A DNA stretch of 64,000 nt, from assembly GCA_039566865.1 (NCBI GenBank), contig CM076945.1, forward strand, positions 5,755,501 through 5,819,500. The letters are read 5' to 3'. The stretch is from Aurelia coerulea (taxonomy: Eukaryota; Cnidaria; Scyphozoa; Semaeostomeae; Ulmaridae). The notes beneath the pieces were generated by a model. That model was not told the DNA's origin, did no database searches, and was given only the letters and a program-made list of their open reading frames with translations. How positions within the stretch are numbered: the first letter of the stretch is position 1; the number at the start of each line of letters is the position of its first letter. The translations under genes were made by a program, and so were the position numbers. Shown here piece after piece: positions 1 through 11,538 of this stretch.

Positions 1-339
1 GTGCAAGACATTTGATTTTGAAAGATAGTAATGCTCAAACTGTATATGATCAAGATTTTATCAGATTCTTAGAAGTTATGTTTGCTCAATGGACATTTTT
101 GCAAATTATGTAGTCTCTTTCAGACCAGATTTTAAGGCTTTGTTTAATGACTGCTTCGAAAAGGCCGAAGTTACAATATCTAATTGACTTACAACTACTG
201 TTGTTTGTACTGGATTGCTATGCTTCACTCTTCAACTCAAGTCCATGCATGAAAACACTAGGTTTATGATTTATGAACTGTTTCGATCAAACACACACAA
301 ACATGTGAGCAGAACCCAAGTAACACAGTAAAGCTCAAC

Positions 340-888
340 CAGTGGCGTGGCCACGGGGGGGGGGGTATAGGGGGGCAATTTCCCCCCCCCCCCCCACTTT
401 TGTCAAAAGATGGTCCTCGAGATTCCTCTAAAACCGAGGAGAAAATAGTTGGGTATAGGTTGGGTAAGAATTTTCCGAGAAATGTCAAATCTTCCATTTT
501 AGCACTGGCAAGCATGATATTGGGAGATGCATTCTAAGCCAAAGTAAAGGATCTTTCTTCAAAAATTTTCCTCGTGCTCTGATTTATAGCATAACTGTCA
601 CAAAACGATCAAGGCTTCCTTGTCGCTAAAGGCAAGCATGATATTGGGAGATGCATTCTAAGCCAAAGTAAAGGATCTTTCTTCAAAAATTTTCCTCGTG
701 CTCTGATTCATAGGATAACTGTTCACAAACTATCAAAGTTCTCTTGTAGCTAATGGGAAGCATGATATTGGGAGAGGCCTTCTAAGCCAAAGTAAAGGGC
801 GTGGCCCCAAAAATTTTCCTCGGGGCTTCACCCCCAGACCCCCTTTTTTAAATTCCCCCCCACTTAATTTACCCTGGCCACGCCGCTG
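340..888. mobile_element. hAT-type MITE, copy 1 of the tandem array
   Basis: The inverted ends CAGTGGCGTGGCCA and TGGCCACGCCGCTG are flanked by the 8-bp direct repeat AGCTCAAC (332-339 and 889-896). An 8-bp duplication with CAG...CTG ends is the hAT hallmark. Inside are long G and C runs next to the left end and three imperfect subrepeats of about 120 bp, each starting near CATGATATTGGGAGA. No transposase is present. Confidence 0.85.
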
Positions 889-1641
889 AGCTCAACTAAA
901 AAGATAGAAATGATCAAAAATAACGAAATAGAGAATTCGTGAATTGTTCACTCCAAAAGTGAAAAGGTTGAAGAAATTAATTTCAGAAAGTATGATCAAA
1001 TTGTGGCTTTTAATGCAAAATCTTTATTAAAAACTGAACTTTTTCAAAACACAGGTTAAGTGGGAGGCGCGGCGTAGATTTCTCCTGAAATGCTCAGCCC
1101 CAAAAAGGCATTGGCGTGGAATCCTGCTATGCTCATATCCCTGGCGGAATATCCGGCGGAGAGAAAAAATGGAATGCACTATGGCTCTGTTACAAACTTC
1201 CTAGGTTATGTTTTTTTTTTAAAACAAAGAAATATACTATTGTCAATACTTTAAGAAAACGGTCAGTTCAGACAGGAATTCTATACTGACATCTTGGTCA
1301 TTGTGCAAGACATTTGATTTTGAAAGATAGTAATGCTCAAACTGTATATGATCAAGATTTTATCAGATTCTTAGAAGTTATGTTTGCTCAATGGACATTT
1401 TTGCAAATTATGTAGTCTCTTTCAGACCAGATTTTAAGGCTTTGTTTAATGACTGCTTCGAAAAGGCCGAAGTTACAATATCTAATTGACTTACAACTAC
1501 TGTTGTTTGTACTGGATTGCTATGCTTCACTCTTCAACTCAAGTCCATGCATGAAAACACTAGGTTTATGATTTATGAACTGTTTCGATCAAACACACAC
1601 AAACATGTGAGCAGAACCCAAGTAACACAGTAAAGCTCAAC

Positions 1642-2191
1642 CAGTGGCGTGGCCACGGGGGGGGGGGGTATGGGGGGGCAATTTCCCCCCCCCCCCCCAC
1701 TTTTGTCAAAAGATGGTCCTCGAGATTCCTCTAAAACCGAGGAGAAAATAGTTGGGTATAGGTTGGGTAAGAATTTTCCGAGAAATGTCAAATCTTCCAT
1801 TTTAGCACTGGCAAGCATGATATTGGGAGATGCATTCTAAGCCAAAGTAAAGGATCTTTCTTCAAAAATTTTCCTCGTGCTCTGATTTATAGCATAACTG
1901 TCACAAAACGATCAAGGCTTCCTTGTCGCTAAAGGCAAGCATGATATTGGGAGATGCATTCTAAGCCAAAGTAAAGGATCTTTCTTCAAAAATTTTCCTC
2001 GTGCTCTGATTCATAGGATAACTGTTCACAAACTATCAAAGTTCTCTTGTAGCTAATGGGAAGCATGATATTGGGAGAGGCCTTCTAAGCCAAAGTAAAG
2101 GGCGTGGCCCCAAAAATTTTCCTCGGGGCTTCACCCCCAGACCCCCTTTTTTAAATTCCCCCCCACTTAATTTACCCTGGCCACGCCGCTG
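1642..2191. mobile_element. hAT-type MITE, copy 2 of the tandem array
   Basis: Same element and same AGCTCAAC flanks as in the first tandem unit, so it was multiplied with the unit and did not insert independently. The G and C runs after the left end differ in length from the other copies. Confidence 0.85.
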
Positions 2192-2951
2192 AGCTCAACT
2201 AAAAAGATAGAAATGATCAAAAATAACGAAATAGAGAATTCGTGAATTGTTCACTCCAAAAGTGAAAAGGTTGAAGAAATTAATTTCAGAAAGTATGATC
2301 AAATTGTGGCTTTTAATGCAAAATCTTTATTAAAAACTGAACTTTTTCAAAACACAGGTTAAGTGGGAGGCGCGGCGTAGATTTCTCCTGAAATGCTCAG
2401 CCCCAAAAAGGCATTGGCGTGGAATCCTGCTATGCTCATATCCCTGGCGGAATATCCGGCGGAGAGAAAAAATGGAATGCACTATGGATCTCTGCTCTGT
2501 TACAAACTTCCTAGGTTATGTTTTTTTTTTAAAACAAAGAAATATACTATTGTCAATACTTTAAGAAAACGGTCAGTTCAGACAGGAATTCTATACTGAC
2601 ATCTTGGTCATTGTGCAAGACATTTGATTTTGAAAGATAGTAATGCTCAAACTGTATATGATCAAGATTTTATCAGATTCTTAGAAGTTATGTTTGCTCA
2701 ATGGACATTTTTGCAAATTATGTAGTCTCTTTCAGACCAGATTTTAAGGCTTTGTTTAATGACTGCTTCGAAAAGGCCGAAGTTACAATATCTAATTGAC
2801 TTACAACTACTGTTGTTTGTACTGGATTGCTATGCTTCACTCTTCAACTCAAGTCCATGCATGAAAACACTAGGTTTATGATTTATGAACTGTTTCGATC
2901 AAACACACACAAACATGTGAGCAGAACCCAAGTAACACAGTAAAGCTCAAC

Positions 2952-3494
2952 CAGTGGCGTGGCCACGGGGGGGGGGTATAGGGGGGCAATTCCCCCCCCC
3001 CACTTTTGTCAAAAGATGGTCCTCGAGATTCCTCTAAAACCGAGGAGAAAATAGTTGGGTATAGGTTGGGTAAGAATTTTCCGAGAAATGTCAAATCTTC
3101 CATTTTAGCACTGGCAAGCATGATATTGGGAGATGCATTCTAAGCCAAAGTAAAGGATCTTTCTTCAAAAATTTTCCTCGTGCTCTGATTTATAGCATAA
3201 CTGTCACAAAACGATCAAGGCTTCCTTGTCGCTAAAGGCAAGCATGATATTGGGAGATGCATTCTAAGCCAAAGTAAAGGATCTTTCTTCAAAAATTTTC
3301 CTCGTGCTCTGATTCATAGGATAACTGTTCACAAACTATCAAAGTTCTCTTGTAGCTAATGGGAAGCATGATATTGGGAGAGGCCTTCTAAGCCAAAGTA
3401 AAGGGCGTGGCCCCAAAAATTTTCCTCGGGGCTTCACCCCCAGACCCCCTTTTTTAAATTCCCCCCCACTTAATTTACCCTGGCCACGCCGCTG
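2952..3494. mobile_element. hAT-type MITE, copy 3 of the tandem array
   Basis: Third array copy, with shorter G and C runs than the first two. Flanks are again AGCTCAAC, consistent with duplication of an already loaded unit. Confidence 0.85.
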
Positions 3495-3830
3495 AGCTCA
3501 ACTAAAAAGATAGAAATGATCAAAAATAACGAAATAGAGAATTCGTGAATTGTTCACTCCAAAAGTGAAAAGGTTGAAGAAATTAATTTCAGAAAGTATG
3601 ATCAAATTGTGGCTTTTAATGCAAAATCTTTATTAAAAACTGAACTTTTTCAAAACACAGGTTAAGTGGGAGGCGCGGCGTAGATTTCTCCTGAAATGCT
3701 CAGCCCCAAAAAGGCATTGGCGTGGAATCCTGCTATGCTCATATCCCTGGCGGAATATCCGGCGGAGAGAAAAAATGGAATGCACTATGGATTTCTATTG
3801 CAAGTCAGTCCTTTTAGACAAAGTAGGCTA

Positions 3831-4709
3831 GGGTCACACCTCCAGTCTGCGGACACTATTATTAAATTGGTAATTTTCACCACTTAGAAATCGTGTACGA
3901 ACCTATGACTCACATCAAAGATAGTTTAAAACATGTGCTATCAGAATATCAAAATGAAATTTTAATTAATTTCTCGACACAAAAATCTTGGCTCTTCTTT
4001 GTCTTGTTGTCTCTTTCCAGTTAGCGGTCATGGCCTCCAGTCTGCGGACATGTGATGAATTCACTACAAATTTGCCTAAAAACGCATTATTTCAGAATAT
4101 TTCCAATAATTTAACCATTGCTAACTCATTGTCATACCTTGCAAATCACAATGATTCCAAATAAGTTCTCGATTTAAGCCAAAATTAACAAAACAAATCG
4201 ATGATAACATCCCGTAAAAATTGGGCCTAAATCGCCGCTTTTCCACAGGGCCTCGAAGTGCACAAGAAACAAATGGAAAATACGTGTCCGCAGACTGGAG
4301 ATGGGGCGTGTCAGTAACGGGTTGAACTTTAAACCCCCTGAATCCTGAATACGAGACAGAATCATCAGATCTCCCAAGGGAATTTGAAAACAAAGCATGG
4401 TCAAACAATCGGAGCGTGAAAAAGTCTCATCGGAACAATTTGGAATGATTTAACACACAAAGTTTGAATTCACTGGTTTATGGACTGATGCTGGCAATGG
4501 AAAGGATTCTTGGCTGTCAATTTTCAATTTGCTCAGAAGATGATCTACTTTGCCTGATGAAATTCTCGACGGAAATTTTCGAATGAGAATAAAACGAGGT
4601 TTCAGTGACCAGAAAATTGCGTGGATTTACGGTCTTTTTATTGACGAAAACAAGAGTTTTCGCTTGTTGTCCGCATACTGGAGGTGTCCGCAGACTGGAG
4701 GTATGACCC
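3831..4709. mobile_element. Tc1/mariner-like non-autonomous element
   Basis: The ends GGGTCACACCTCCAGTCTGC and its near reverse complement are flanked by TA on both sides (3829-3830, 4710-4711). The CTCCAGTCTGCGGACA motif recurs internally near 4033 and, inverted, near 4285, so the element has several subterminal repeats. Short open frames inside show no recognisable transposase. It abuts the broken end of the tandem array. Confidence 0.7.
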
Positions 4710-4711
4710 TA

Positions 4712-5262
4712 GATTGCATTAGTTTTCTAGAAACTGGTAGGTTCATGTTTTTTTCAAGACTGGTAGTACGGACTACCTACTAGAAACTGTGGTAGTAGAT
4801 TTTTGCACAGACCTTTGTTGAGTCGTTTTATTTGGAATAGAAAGAGATTGTTCAATATAATAACTAAGGAAATCAGCACCCTTTAAAACACACTTGTTCT
4901 ATGTCAAACACCCATTTTCCTACACTGGTTCCAATCGACTTTTGCCTCCAAATATGGCAATTAAATCTACCCATTCTTCAAAGCTGCCATATAATTTTTT
5001 CTCTACCTTGGTCCAGACCATTCTGAGAAAAAAAATGTATCAGTTTCTTCAAATCTACATCAAAATCCAACAAATGGAGTGGCATTAATACTAATGTAAC
5101 CAATTTCTGGAAGATACCCTATCTAGCTATAATAAGCCCACCCTTGTTTGTACTTAGAAATAAGTATTGAAAATCTCTTGTGGCATCTTGTACCACATAC
5201 AGTAGCATTCCAATGCATTCATTGCATTCAAATTTTAATTCTTAATTCTCCTTTTTTGAAAG
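4712..5262. other. Intronic stretch, no feature recognised
   Basis: AT-rich DNA upstream of the first visible exon of the RRM gene. I looked here for an exon with the first RRM beta strand (RNP2) and a phase-1 donor and did not find one. The missing 5' exon may lie left of the window. Confidence 0.5.
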
Positions 5263-5321
5263 AATCTTTATGGAAGCATTTTGTGCAGTTTGGACCCCTG
5301 CGAGAAACCAAAGTGATATTT
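5263..5321 (+). CDS. SLIRP: SLIRP-like RRM protein, internal exon (RRM helix 1 to strand 2)
   Basis: The exon runs from acceptor TTGAAAG to donor GTAAGTATG. It begins with two bases of a split codon, then 19 codons reading SLWKHFVQFGPLRETKVIF. This is the first helix and second strand of an RNA-recognition motif. It resembles the ELRGYF..FG...VIF stretch of SLIRP, a short mitochondrial RRM protein that stabilises mitochondrial mRNAs with LRPPRC. It ends in phase 0 and joins the exon at 6647 in frame. The preceding exon with RNP2 is not visible. The identification rests on the joined three-exon product; another short RRM protein is the main alternative. Confidence 0.6.
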
Positions 5322-6088
5322 GTAAGTATGAATCCTGACAATTTGATGTTATATACATGTATTTCTTTAAGAAACTGCTTATAAGAAACTCAATTAGAAC
5401 TCATACTGCCAAACAATTAGGAAACTCCAGTACAGGGAGAATATAACTCAAGACGCTATTTATTTTGATAAAGGAAGTCCTTCACTCAGAAGGTACAGTA
5501 TTTACTGTATGTCTAAACACTGGAAAGGCTTGAAATGACCTTGTTTTGAGATGTTACAAAGGAACAGGCAGAAATAGTGAACATGAAGATTGTTATGGAA
5601 CCTTTAAGAAACTTGTAAGAAACTCTTGAGTACTCAAAATCTCACAATTTTTTTTTTTTGAGAAACTTTCAGTACTGGCCCAAATTCTTTGTTTCTTACA
5701 AAAAATATGTGGCATGATACTGTGGTTCAAAGAACAATCATCTTGGAACCAAACTACATTAGTTACACTCAGCTTTCTTCAATTGATGTAAAGTCTCTGA
5801 GCCAACATACAAAGCTACACAATAGCGGAGATAACATCTTTATAATCATAATAGTGGCCTTATAATTTGGACAGCGGGCAGTTAACATCCTGATGAATTG
5901 CCGGCAGCGCAACTTTTTGAAAGGTTTATTGTCTATGAGCTAATCAAGCAAAATATTTGTGCAGACAGTTAAACATTTGCTTTTTCTTCCCCAACTTGCT
6001 TTGAGAGATATAATTTTTCACCTGTAGGAAATTTGAAACAATATTTACCACTGTAGTTGGATCACAAAATCTTGGCCATGCGTAGGCC
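5322..6088 (+). other. Intron of the SLIRP-like gene, nothing else seen
   Basis: AT-rich sequence between donor 5322 and the MITE fragment at 6093. It has homopolymer runs but no open frame with family resemblance. Confidence 0.5.
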
Positions 6089-6092
6089 TTAA

Positions 6093-6438
6093 AGGACAAG
6101 TCCGGGGTTGATATGATTGATGATAAAATACAAGATAATACTGCTAAGAATGATGTATGATACTTTTTCCCACTATTTTTCGCCTTCTCCTTGTGAAATT
6201 ACGTATTCAAATACGCAATTTGAGCGAAGTGACGTCATATCACGCAAACGAAAATGAGGCTGTGTGATTGTTTTTTCGCCTCTTTATTGTTGAAAGCCTC
6301 TTTATCATGTTCTTGTTCCATTTTCAATGGGTGAGTACACGATAAAGAGGCTAGCAGCGATTAAAAGACAAAAACAATAGCACAGCCTCGTTTTCATTTG
6401 CGTGATATGATGTCACTTCGCTCAAATTACGTATTTAC
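6093..6438. mobile_element. Truncated TTAA-type (piggyBac-like) MITE
   Basis: The left end GGACAAGTCCGGGGTTG follows TTAA (6089-6092). The body matches the complete copy at 29402-29862, including CCTCTTTA/TAAAGAGG inverted subrepeats and GACGTCAT. The right end is missing beyond about 6438. It lies in the intron between the first two visible exons of the SLIRP-like gene. Confidence 0.7.
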
Positions 6439-6646
6439 CCATAGTTAACTACAGCAGTTCTCAAAGATAAGTGCTGTATAGTACTACTGATGGTTAAGAC
6501 AAGAGTTGATTTTTATCCATCTTCTTAGCAAACCCTCATTCTTCCATGCAGATACTACTAAATAATTCTTCCTCATTTCCCGCAAAGTAGTCCTTTTTAT
6601 TCATCACTGACCAACCTGTAAGTATATGTTACATTGTAATTTGCAG

Positions 6647-6754
6647 GACATGAATACAGGGAGATCAAAAAAATTTGGATTTGTTGTCTTCAGAAATAAC
6701 GATGCTGCTGAAACTGCAGTCAACTCTGGTCCGCATCATATTGAAGGAAAAGAG
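6647..6754 (+). CDS. SLIRP: SLIRP-like RRM protein, exon with RNP1
   Basis: Acceptor TTTGCAG and donor GTCAGTATG enclose exactly 36 codons in phase 0-0. The product has the RNP1 octamer-like segment KKFGFVVF preceded by DMNTGRS, the classic loop 3 and strand 3 of an RRM, then the second helix (AAETAVN) and the start of strand 4 (HHIEGKE). The aromatic residues of RNP1 that stack on RNA are present. The D-x-x-T-G-x-S-K pattern before RNP1 is typical of SLIRP and hnRNP-type RRMs. Confidence 0.75.
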
Positions 6755-7704
6755 GTCAGTATGTGTTGTTATCATTCTGTTTTTATGTTGTGCACTCTTT
6801 GATTTTTATATAAAGTTGTAGTTTTTTATTTGTAAGATATAAGAATGAAGAACGACTGTTTTCACTGATTTTTCTGATAAATGCTGGACTGGTGACAAAA
6901 AAATCAGGATTGAAAATTTTCCTTTGATCATTTACAGTAGACCTTTAAAATTAGGATATGCAGGATTTTCGATGAATACAGATGTATATAAATGCTAAAG
7001 ATTTCAGACGTTAAAGTTTTGCAACATTTTGAGCTTCCAATAAGTTTGATGTCTGAAGTTTTTTGAAAAATAGCCTTAAATAACGGACTGATCATATTAG
7101 ACCCATAAACGCAACAAAAACACCGATATCAGTACGAAGAAAACTGTCAACTCCTGTAAAAGAAACAATATCCAAAATAAACCTGTGACTAGAGAAAAAC
7201 TGTTAAGTCCTGTAAGACAAAACCGAATTATTCTTAAAACCTGAAAGGAAAGAAATAAGGTAGTAACTCACCAGTAACTGCTGAAAAGATCAACGTGAAA
7301 TCACCAAAAACTAGTTTCGTCGCACTCTCATCAGTTTGGTTCATGCGAAGAACAAATTACCAATGAAACAGGCCACTTTTATAGCAGACAAACAAAAAAC
7401 CGAAAATCACACGCCAATAGCACCTAAGCCACTTGTTGGCTAAACTCAATAGACAACCGCGAAAGATCAAAGCCTTTGGCGCAAATTTGAACAATTGCAA
7501 CGTGAAAACAAACTCCTTCTGTCGGCAGAGGGAGGGATCTCGAAGTTTAATAAACACCGCTTCTAGAACCTTGAGGTGGAAGTTTTTTTTGGAATCTGAA
7601 TCTAAAATTGCTTTGAAGCGTTACGGCAGCTGTAACAGTAAATCACGCATAAGCTGTTTGAAAATGTAATGTCTTTCTTACGATGTGCCCAAGTTTAAAT
7701 TGGT

Positions 7705-7987
7705 TTGCTACGATAAAGAGGCGAAAAAACTCTTTATCGTGTATTCATGCATTGAAAATGGCTCAAGAACACGCTAAAGAGGCTTGCAACGTTAAAGAGG
7801 CGAAAAAACAATCACACAGCCTCGTTTTTGTTTGCGCAATATGACGTCACTTCGTTCAAATTGCTTATTTGGATACGTAATTTTCATAAGGAGAAGGCGA
7901 AAAATAATAGAAGAAAGTATCATACATCATTTATAGTAGTATTATCTTGTATTTTATCATCAATCGTACTAACCCCGGACTTGTCCT
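7705..7987. mobile_element. Truncated TTAA-type MITE, right half
   Basis: The right end AACCCCGGACTTGTCC precedes TTAA (7988-7991). The sequence matches the second half of the 29402-29862 element. It is oriented like the fragment at 6093. An RRM exon lies between them, so they are better read as two truncated copies than as one split element. Confidence 0.65.
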
Positions 7988-8097
7988 TTAACACCGACAT
8001 CTACATCTACTCTTGAAGGACCTACTCGAGAGGTTTTGCCTTTAGTTGTAACTTCATATCTTTTTTGTTCAGCTGTTTTTTGTTTTAATCTTTCCAG

Positions 8098-8157
8098 ATA
8101 GCTGTTCTCCTGTCAGATTCTTCTGCGAAGAAAGAACCAGTGAAGGACAGTACTTGA
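8098..8157 (+). CDS. SLIRP: SLIRP-like RRM protein, terminal exon
   Basis: After the acceptor TTTCCAG, 19 codons read IAVLLSDSSAKKEPVKDST and end in TGA. IAVLLS completes strand 4 of the RRM. A short polar tail rich in Lys, Ser and Asp follows, as in SLIRP, which ends soon after its single RRM. The phase (0) fits the preceding exon exactly. The visible joined product is 75 residues; the full protein would be longer by the missing N-terminal exon, where a mitochondrial presequence would be expected. Confidence 0.7.
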   Translation: MAVLLSDSSAKKEPVKDST

Positions 8158-8368
8158 CAAAGGACAAATTTTAGATTTAGTTTTATTTCTCTTAGATTTC
8201 AATTTTTGTCTGGATATGAATGTTCGTATTGTTAGTGGCTCTTTTCTGCGTACTGTATACAGCATATTCCGGTTAGCAATGTTAAAGTTTAGAAGATAAA
8301 AGAATTAGCTCATTACATAAGTCTCAGCATTGCTCATTGAATTGGATGGTATCGTTTATATGAGAGAA

Positions 8369-8374
8369 AATAAA
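8369..8374 (+). terminator. AATAAA polyadenylation signal of the SLIRP-like gene
   Basis: A canonical AATAAA lies about 210 bp after the TGA at 8155-8157. A second AATAAA occurs near 8425 and could also serve. Confidence 0.45.
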
Positions 8375-8425
8375 AAATCAGATTTAAAATTTTGAACGAA
8401 TACGAGGAATCACGTCGTAAATCTA

Positions 8426-9232
8426 ATAAAATCCAGCTGAATAACACAATTTTTGGGTCACAGCCCTTGTCGGCAGAGCCATTATATTTTCCGAGAGTTT
8501 CTATATATTTTATTGGGACGTCATAGCAAAATGGCGCAGAAATTCAAAAAACAATATCAGAATTCGTGATCTACATGGAAAGTTGACCCAAATGAACTCC
8601 AAGAGAGTAAAATTGGCAGAGGGGTAGGGTTCCATCTCGTTACGCCAAGAAACGTTGTTGACAAAAATTTGGTCTTCAATTTTTGGCCACGACTGTAAAT
8701 AGCAGGTAGCTTGTATGCAGATAGTAATTGTAAATAGCAGGTCTACCCTTGAATATGCAACCAAAAATTTCACAAAATGCATATGACCATTGTTAACGTA
8801 TGATTAACGTATGATACTCATGATGTTCATAAAGGACCACCAAATCATACCTTGTCAGATTCAGCAATTTTTATTAGACCCGTGACCCCTTTGCATAAAA
8901 CAATCTGATACTGTTATGGTATCCTAGCAAAGAGTCAGTCCTTCCAGCATTACAAACAGTGGCGGACACTTGGGGGGCGAGGGGGTGTGATGGCCCCCCA
9001 ATGTTAGCTAGAACAAAGGTCTTTTGTTCGAAGACAATATAAAAGAACAATGCATTTTAACAAAAACAATAGCTTGGCCCCCCTACAAAGATGGATTTGA
9101 ATATTCACATCATTGCTAGGAGAAATTAGAGAAAACGTACAGAAATGATTCGATGATCGCAAAATATGTTGATGAATTATCATTGATTAGTGATTTTATT
9201 ACAGTAGATATCTTTACCATCTGATTTAAAAC
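8426..9232. other. Intergenic, probable decayed MITE, no gene
   Basis: Near 8954 the sequence CAGTGGCGGACACTTGGGGGG resembles the left end of a hAT-type MITE, and a GGCCCCCCTACAAAG stretch lies near 9076, but no matching right end or target duplication could be fixed. The rest shows nothing. Confidence 0.4.
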
Positions 9233-9354
9233 CTGGGCCGGGTTGTTCAAACCACGATCAGCGCTAATCTTGGATTAAAGGTATGATTCTGTAGTCATTT
9301 GCATAGTCCTAATCCGGTATTAGCCTTATACCAGTTTTGAACAACCGGGCCCAG
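9233..9354. repeat. Palindromic MITE-like hairpin
   Basis: The ends CTGGGCCGGGTTGTTCAAA and TTTGAACAACCGGGCCCAG are inverted copies around a short core containing GGATTAAAGG and CTAATCCGG. No target duplication was established. Confidence 0.55.
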
Positions 9355-9582
9355 ATTGCTATCCGTAACTACAAGTGAAAAGTTGACTAACTTTCTCCCA
9401 ATAGCTTAGTTTTTGCTGTAGTTTGTGCCATATCAGATTTGTCAACATATTATATTAAAAAAATATCTCAAATTTGTTGTTAGGGGTTACCTTTTTTTTG
9501 GCACATCCATTATTTTGGGACGCCCTGTATGACAGCAATTATAGCAGTTTACATTTGGGACGCCCTGTATGACAGCAGTTTA

Positions 9583-9726
9583 CATAAGCGTACAGCCCCC
9601 CAATGTTATCGTCGAAAATCAGCCCCAATCGGGCAAGAATCTGCCCTCAGTTGGGCAAAAATGTTGGTAAACAATGGACTTTGTGTCGGGCCGCCCCCCT
9701 AGATTTTTTCTTCCCGTACGCTTATG
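9583..9726. mobile_element. hAT-type MITE, 144 bp
   Basis: The ends CATAAGCGTAC and GTACGCTTATG are flanked by imperfect 8-bp repeats GCAGTTTA and ATAGTTTA. It contains short GGGCAARAATGTTGG-like subrepeats and GCCCCC runs. A related copy in opposite orientation lies at 48221-48380 with better preserved flanks. Confidence 0.65.
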
Positions 9727-9734
9727 ATAGTTTA

Positions 9735-10617
9735 GATAAACATGATACAGTAAAAACACGCATTAAAGACACTGGATAAAGAGCCCTTGGCTGATTTTTG
9801 GGCAAAAGCGAAGTACCCCTTTTGACTGGAGAAAGGAACAAAACCATAAGATATTGAGACTCCCCGAGTCCACAGCTAAATTTGTTAATCTTCAACTTAA
9901 ATGCACGTACACGTACCTTTTTTAAGATCATCCATAAAACACCGGAAGTACGAGTTTGCAAAGTCAAATTTTAGGGTGCACCTGAAACCAGAGGTTTTGA
10001 AAAAGGCCTAGCCATGATTCGACATCATGGGTATTTTCCAAAGCACCTGTAAACTTTGGTTCTCAGTTTTTCGTTTCGAAAAGAATTATAGACAGTATAG
10101 ACGCATGATCACGATCCTAATCAAACGAATAGCATAAAAATGTGGCAAGAAAGATAAACTCGTGCCACATCTCCAAAATAAACGTGTATGTGCTCCTTTC
10201 CCCTCCTTGGATAAGAATAACGTTTGCAATGAAATGCAATGCAAGGACCGAATCCTCAGAAGAAAAGTAATTTCAAAGACAATCGAAGCATCTCAGAGTA
10301 TTATTCTTTTCAAAACTACAACTAAAATCAAAATAGAAAATTCCTTTGCAAAATGCTTGTGATATCAAATCATGGCTAGGCCCTTACTTACAATTTCTGG
10401 TTTCAGGCGCACTCTAAATTTTGACTATGTGACCTCGTGTCTCCGGTGCTTGATGAACGATTTTAAAATGTAAGGTACTTGCATTCAAGCAGAATATTAA
10501 CAATGGTAGCTATGTAATCGGAAAGTCCCGATATCTTATCAGTTCGTTCCTTTATCTTTTGAAAAGGGAGTACATTTTTTTCTATACACCCGGTACATAA
10601 GAAGGGATGACCGACCC
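9735..10617. other. Intergenic, no feature recognised
   Basis: Scattered short open frames without family resemblance or splice-site support. Nothing assignable. Confidence 0.4.
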
Positions 10618-10735
10618 CTGCTAACCCTAATCTAGCTCTAACTAGCCCTTACTTACCCTAACTAACCCCTAACTAACCCTAACTTACCATAAAAACCCCT
10701 TTTCCAAAACCTAACCTTTACTCTAACCCTTACCC
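10618..10735. repeat. Degenerate interstitial telomere-like repeat
   Basis: Repeated CTAACCCTAA-type words (CTAACCC, CTAACTAACCCTAAC, ACCCTTACC) resemble a decayed run of the metazoan TTAGGG telomere motif, read as CCCTAA on this strand. Roughly fifteen partial units are visible and none is a long perfect run. Confidence 0.55.
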
Positions 10736-10793
10736 CATAACACACAACCCCCCAACATTGAAAGCTGGTCCGCTAAAGTGCAGACTAAGAACC

Positions 10794-11071
10794 CCCGGGG
10801 GGCTTAATACATAAGCCAAACCATTTTCGGAAGAAAATTCCAGGACAGGGTTATACCTTTTGTGTATTTATTCCGGCACAGGTATGTTCATTGAAGCTTT
10901 TTTCCCAGGACAGGTCAGATTTGACATGCAAAATTAAGGTAACTTACAAAAGACACTTGTATTATCCTGGACAGGTACTATGTTTTCAAACATCTATTCC
11001 AGGACAGGGTCATGAAATTTTCTTTTGGCAGGCACATCCCCGTTGTTTTTCTCCAAGGTAGACCCCCCGGG
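10794..11071. mobile_element. hAT-type MITE with CCCGGG ends
   Basis: CCCGGGGGG and CCCCCCGGG ends are flanked by the perfect 8-bp repeat TAAGAACC (10786-10793 and 11072-11079). The core consists of diverged subrepeats of about 30-60 bp built on CCAGGACAGG. No coding capacity. Confidence 0.75.
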
Positions 11072-11079
11072 TAAGAACC

Positions 11080-11534
11080 ACTTCAGCATGGAAAATGAAG
11101 CCGGCTATAATACAAAAGATTACTAAAGTTTGAAACACTGCTGCAAACCCAGACAAATGTGCGAGATGTTAAAACAAATGCATATCAACAGAGTACAAAA
11201 TGTCAATCACTTTCATCCAATTTCAGAAATGTGAAAATCTACTTGTTTGATTCATCTAGTAGGCACAATCACAATGATTTAAAGGCACACTGTCGAGGCA
11301 CTGATTGAATGAATAAGACAATATGAAAGAATAGAATTAGGCAGGCTTCAGTAATTTCGCTGTACACTGAAATTCACGAAGATGATAACGATCAGACTCC
11401 CTTTATTCTCGAAACAAAGTATGATCTAAGAGCATAAAGGCTTTATAATGATCCAGAGAACAGGTCTTTTATTAGGGATTTCAACATCACAACCAGCCAA
11501 TTACAGCCATGACAGGGTGCCTTTAAGAACTGAT
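11080..11534. other. Intergenic spacer between two MITEs
   Basis: No gene, repeat or RNA feature was recognised here. Confidence 0.4.
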
Positions 11535-11538
11535 TTAA

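Larger units (their letters stand above)
1..3796 (+). repeat. Tandem array, three near-identical 1.30-1.31 kb units
   Basis: The unit that begins GTGCAAGACATTTGATTTTG recurs at 1, 1303 and 2613. The copies differ almost only in G/C homopolymer length and a short ATCTCTG-type difference near 1187/2489, so the array is young. It begins at the window edge and probably continues leftward. The third copy breaks off near 3796, after GCACTATGG. Each unit carries a hAT-type MITE and a short stretch of open frame (for example 2393-2599) that matches the tail of a frame at 51312-51755. A fourth, inverted copy lies at 50166-51410. The unit does not look like a host gene. Confidence 0.9.

Noticed and set aside
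264..515. Repeated frames with GGGGGNCPPIPPPP, seen four times
   Set aside because: They are translations of the MITE's G/C runs and ends; the length of the runs differs between copies and shifts the frame.
6093..7987. One large TTAA element containing an RRM exon
   Set aside because: The left fragment already extends past the middle of the family consensus and the right fragment overlaps it, so two truncated copies explain the data better.
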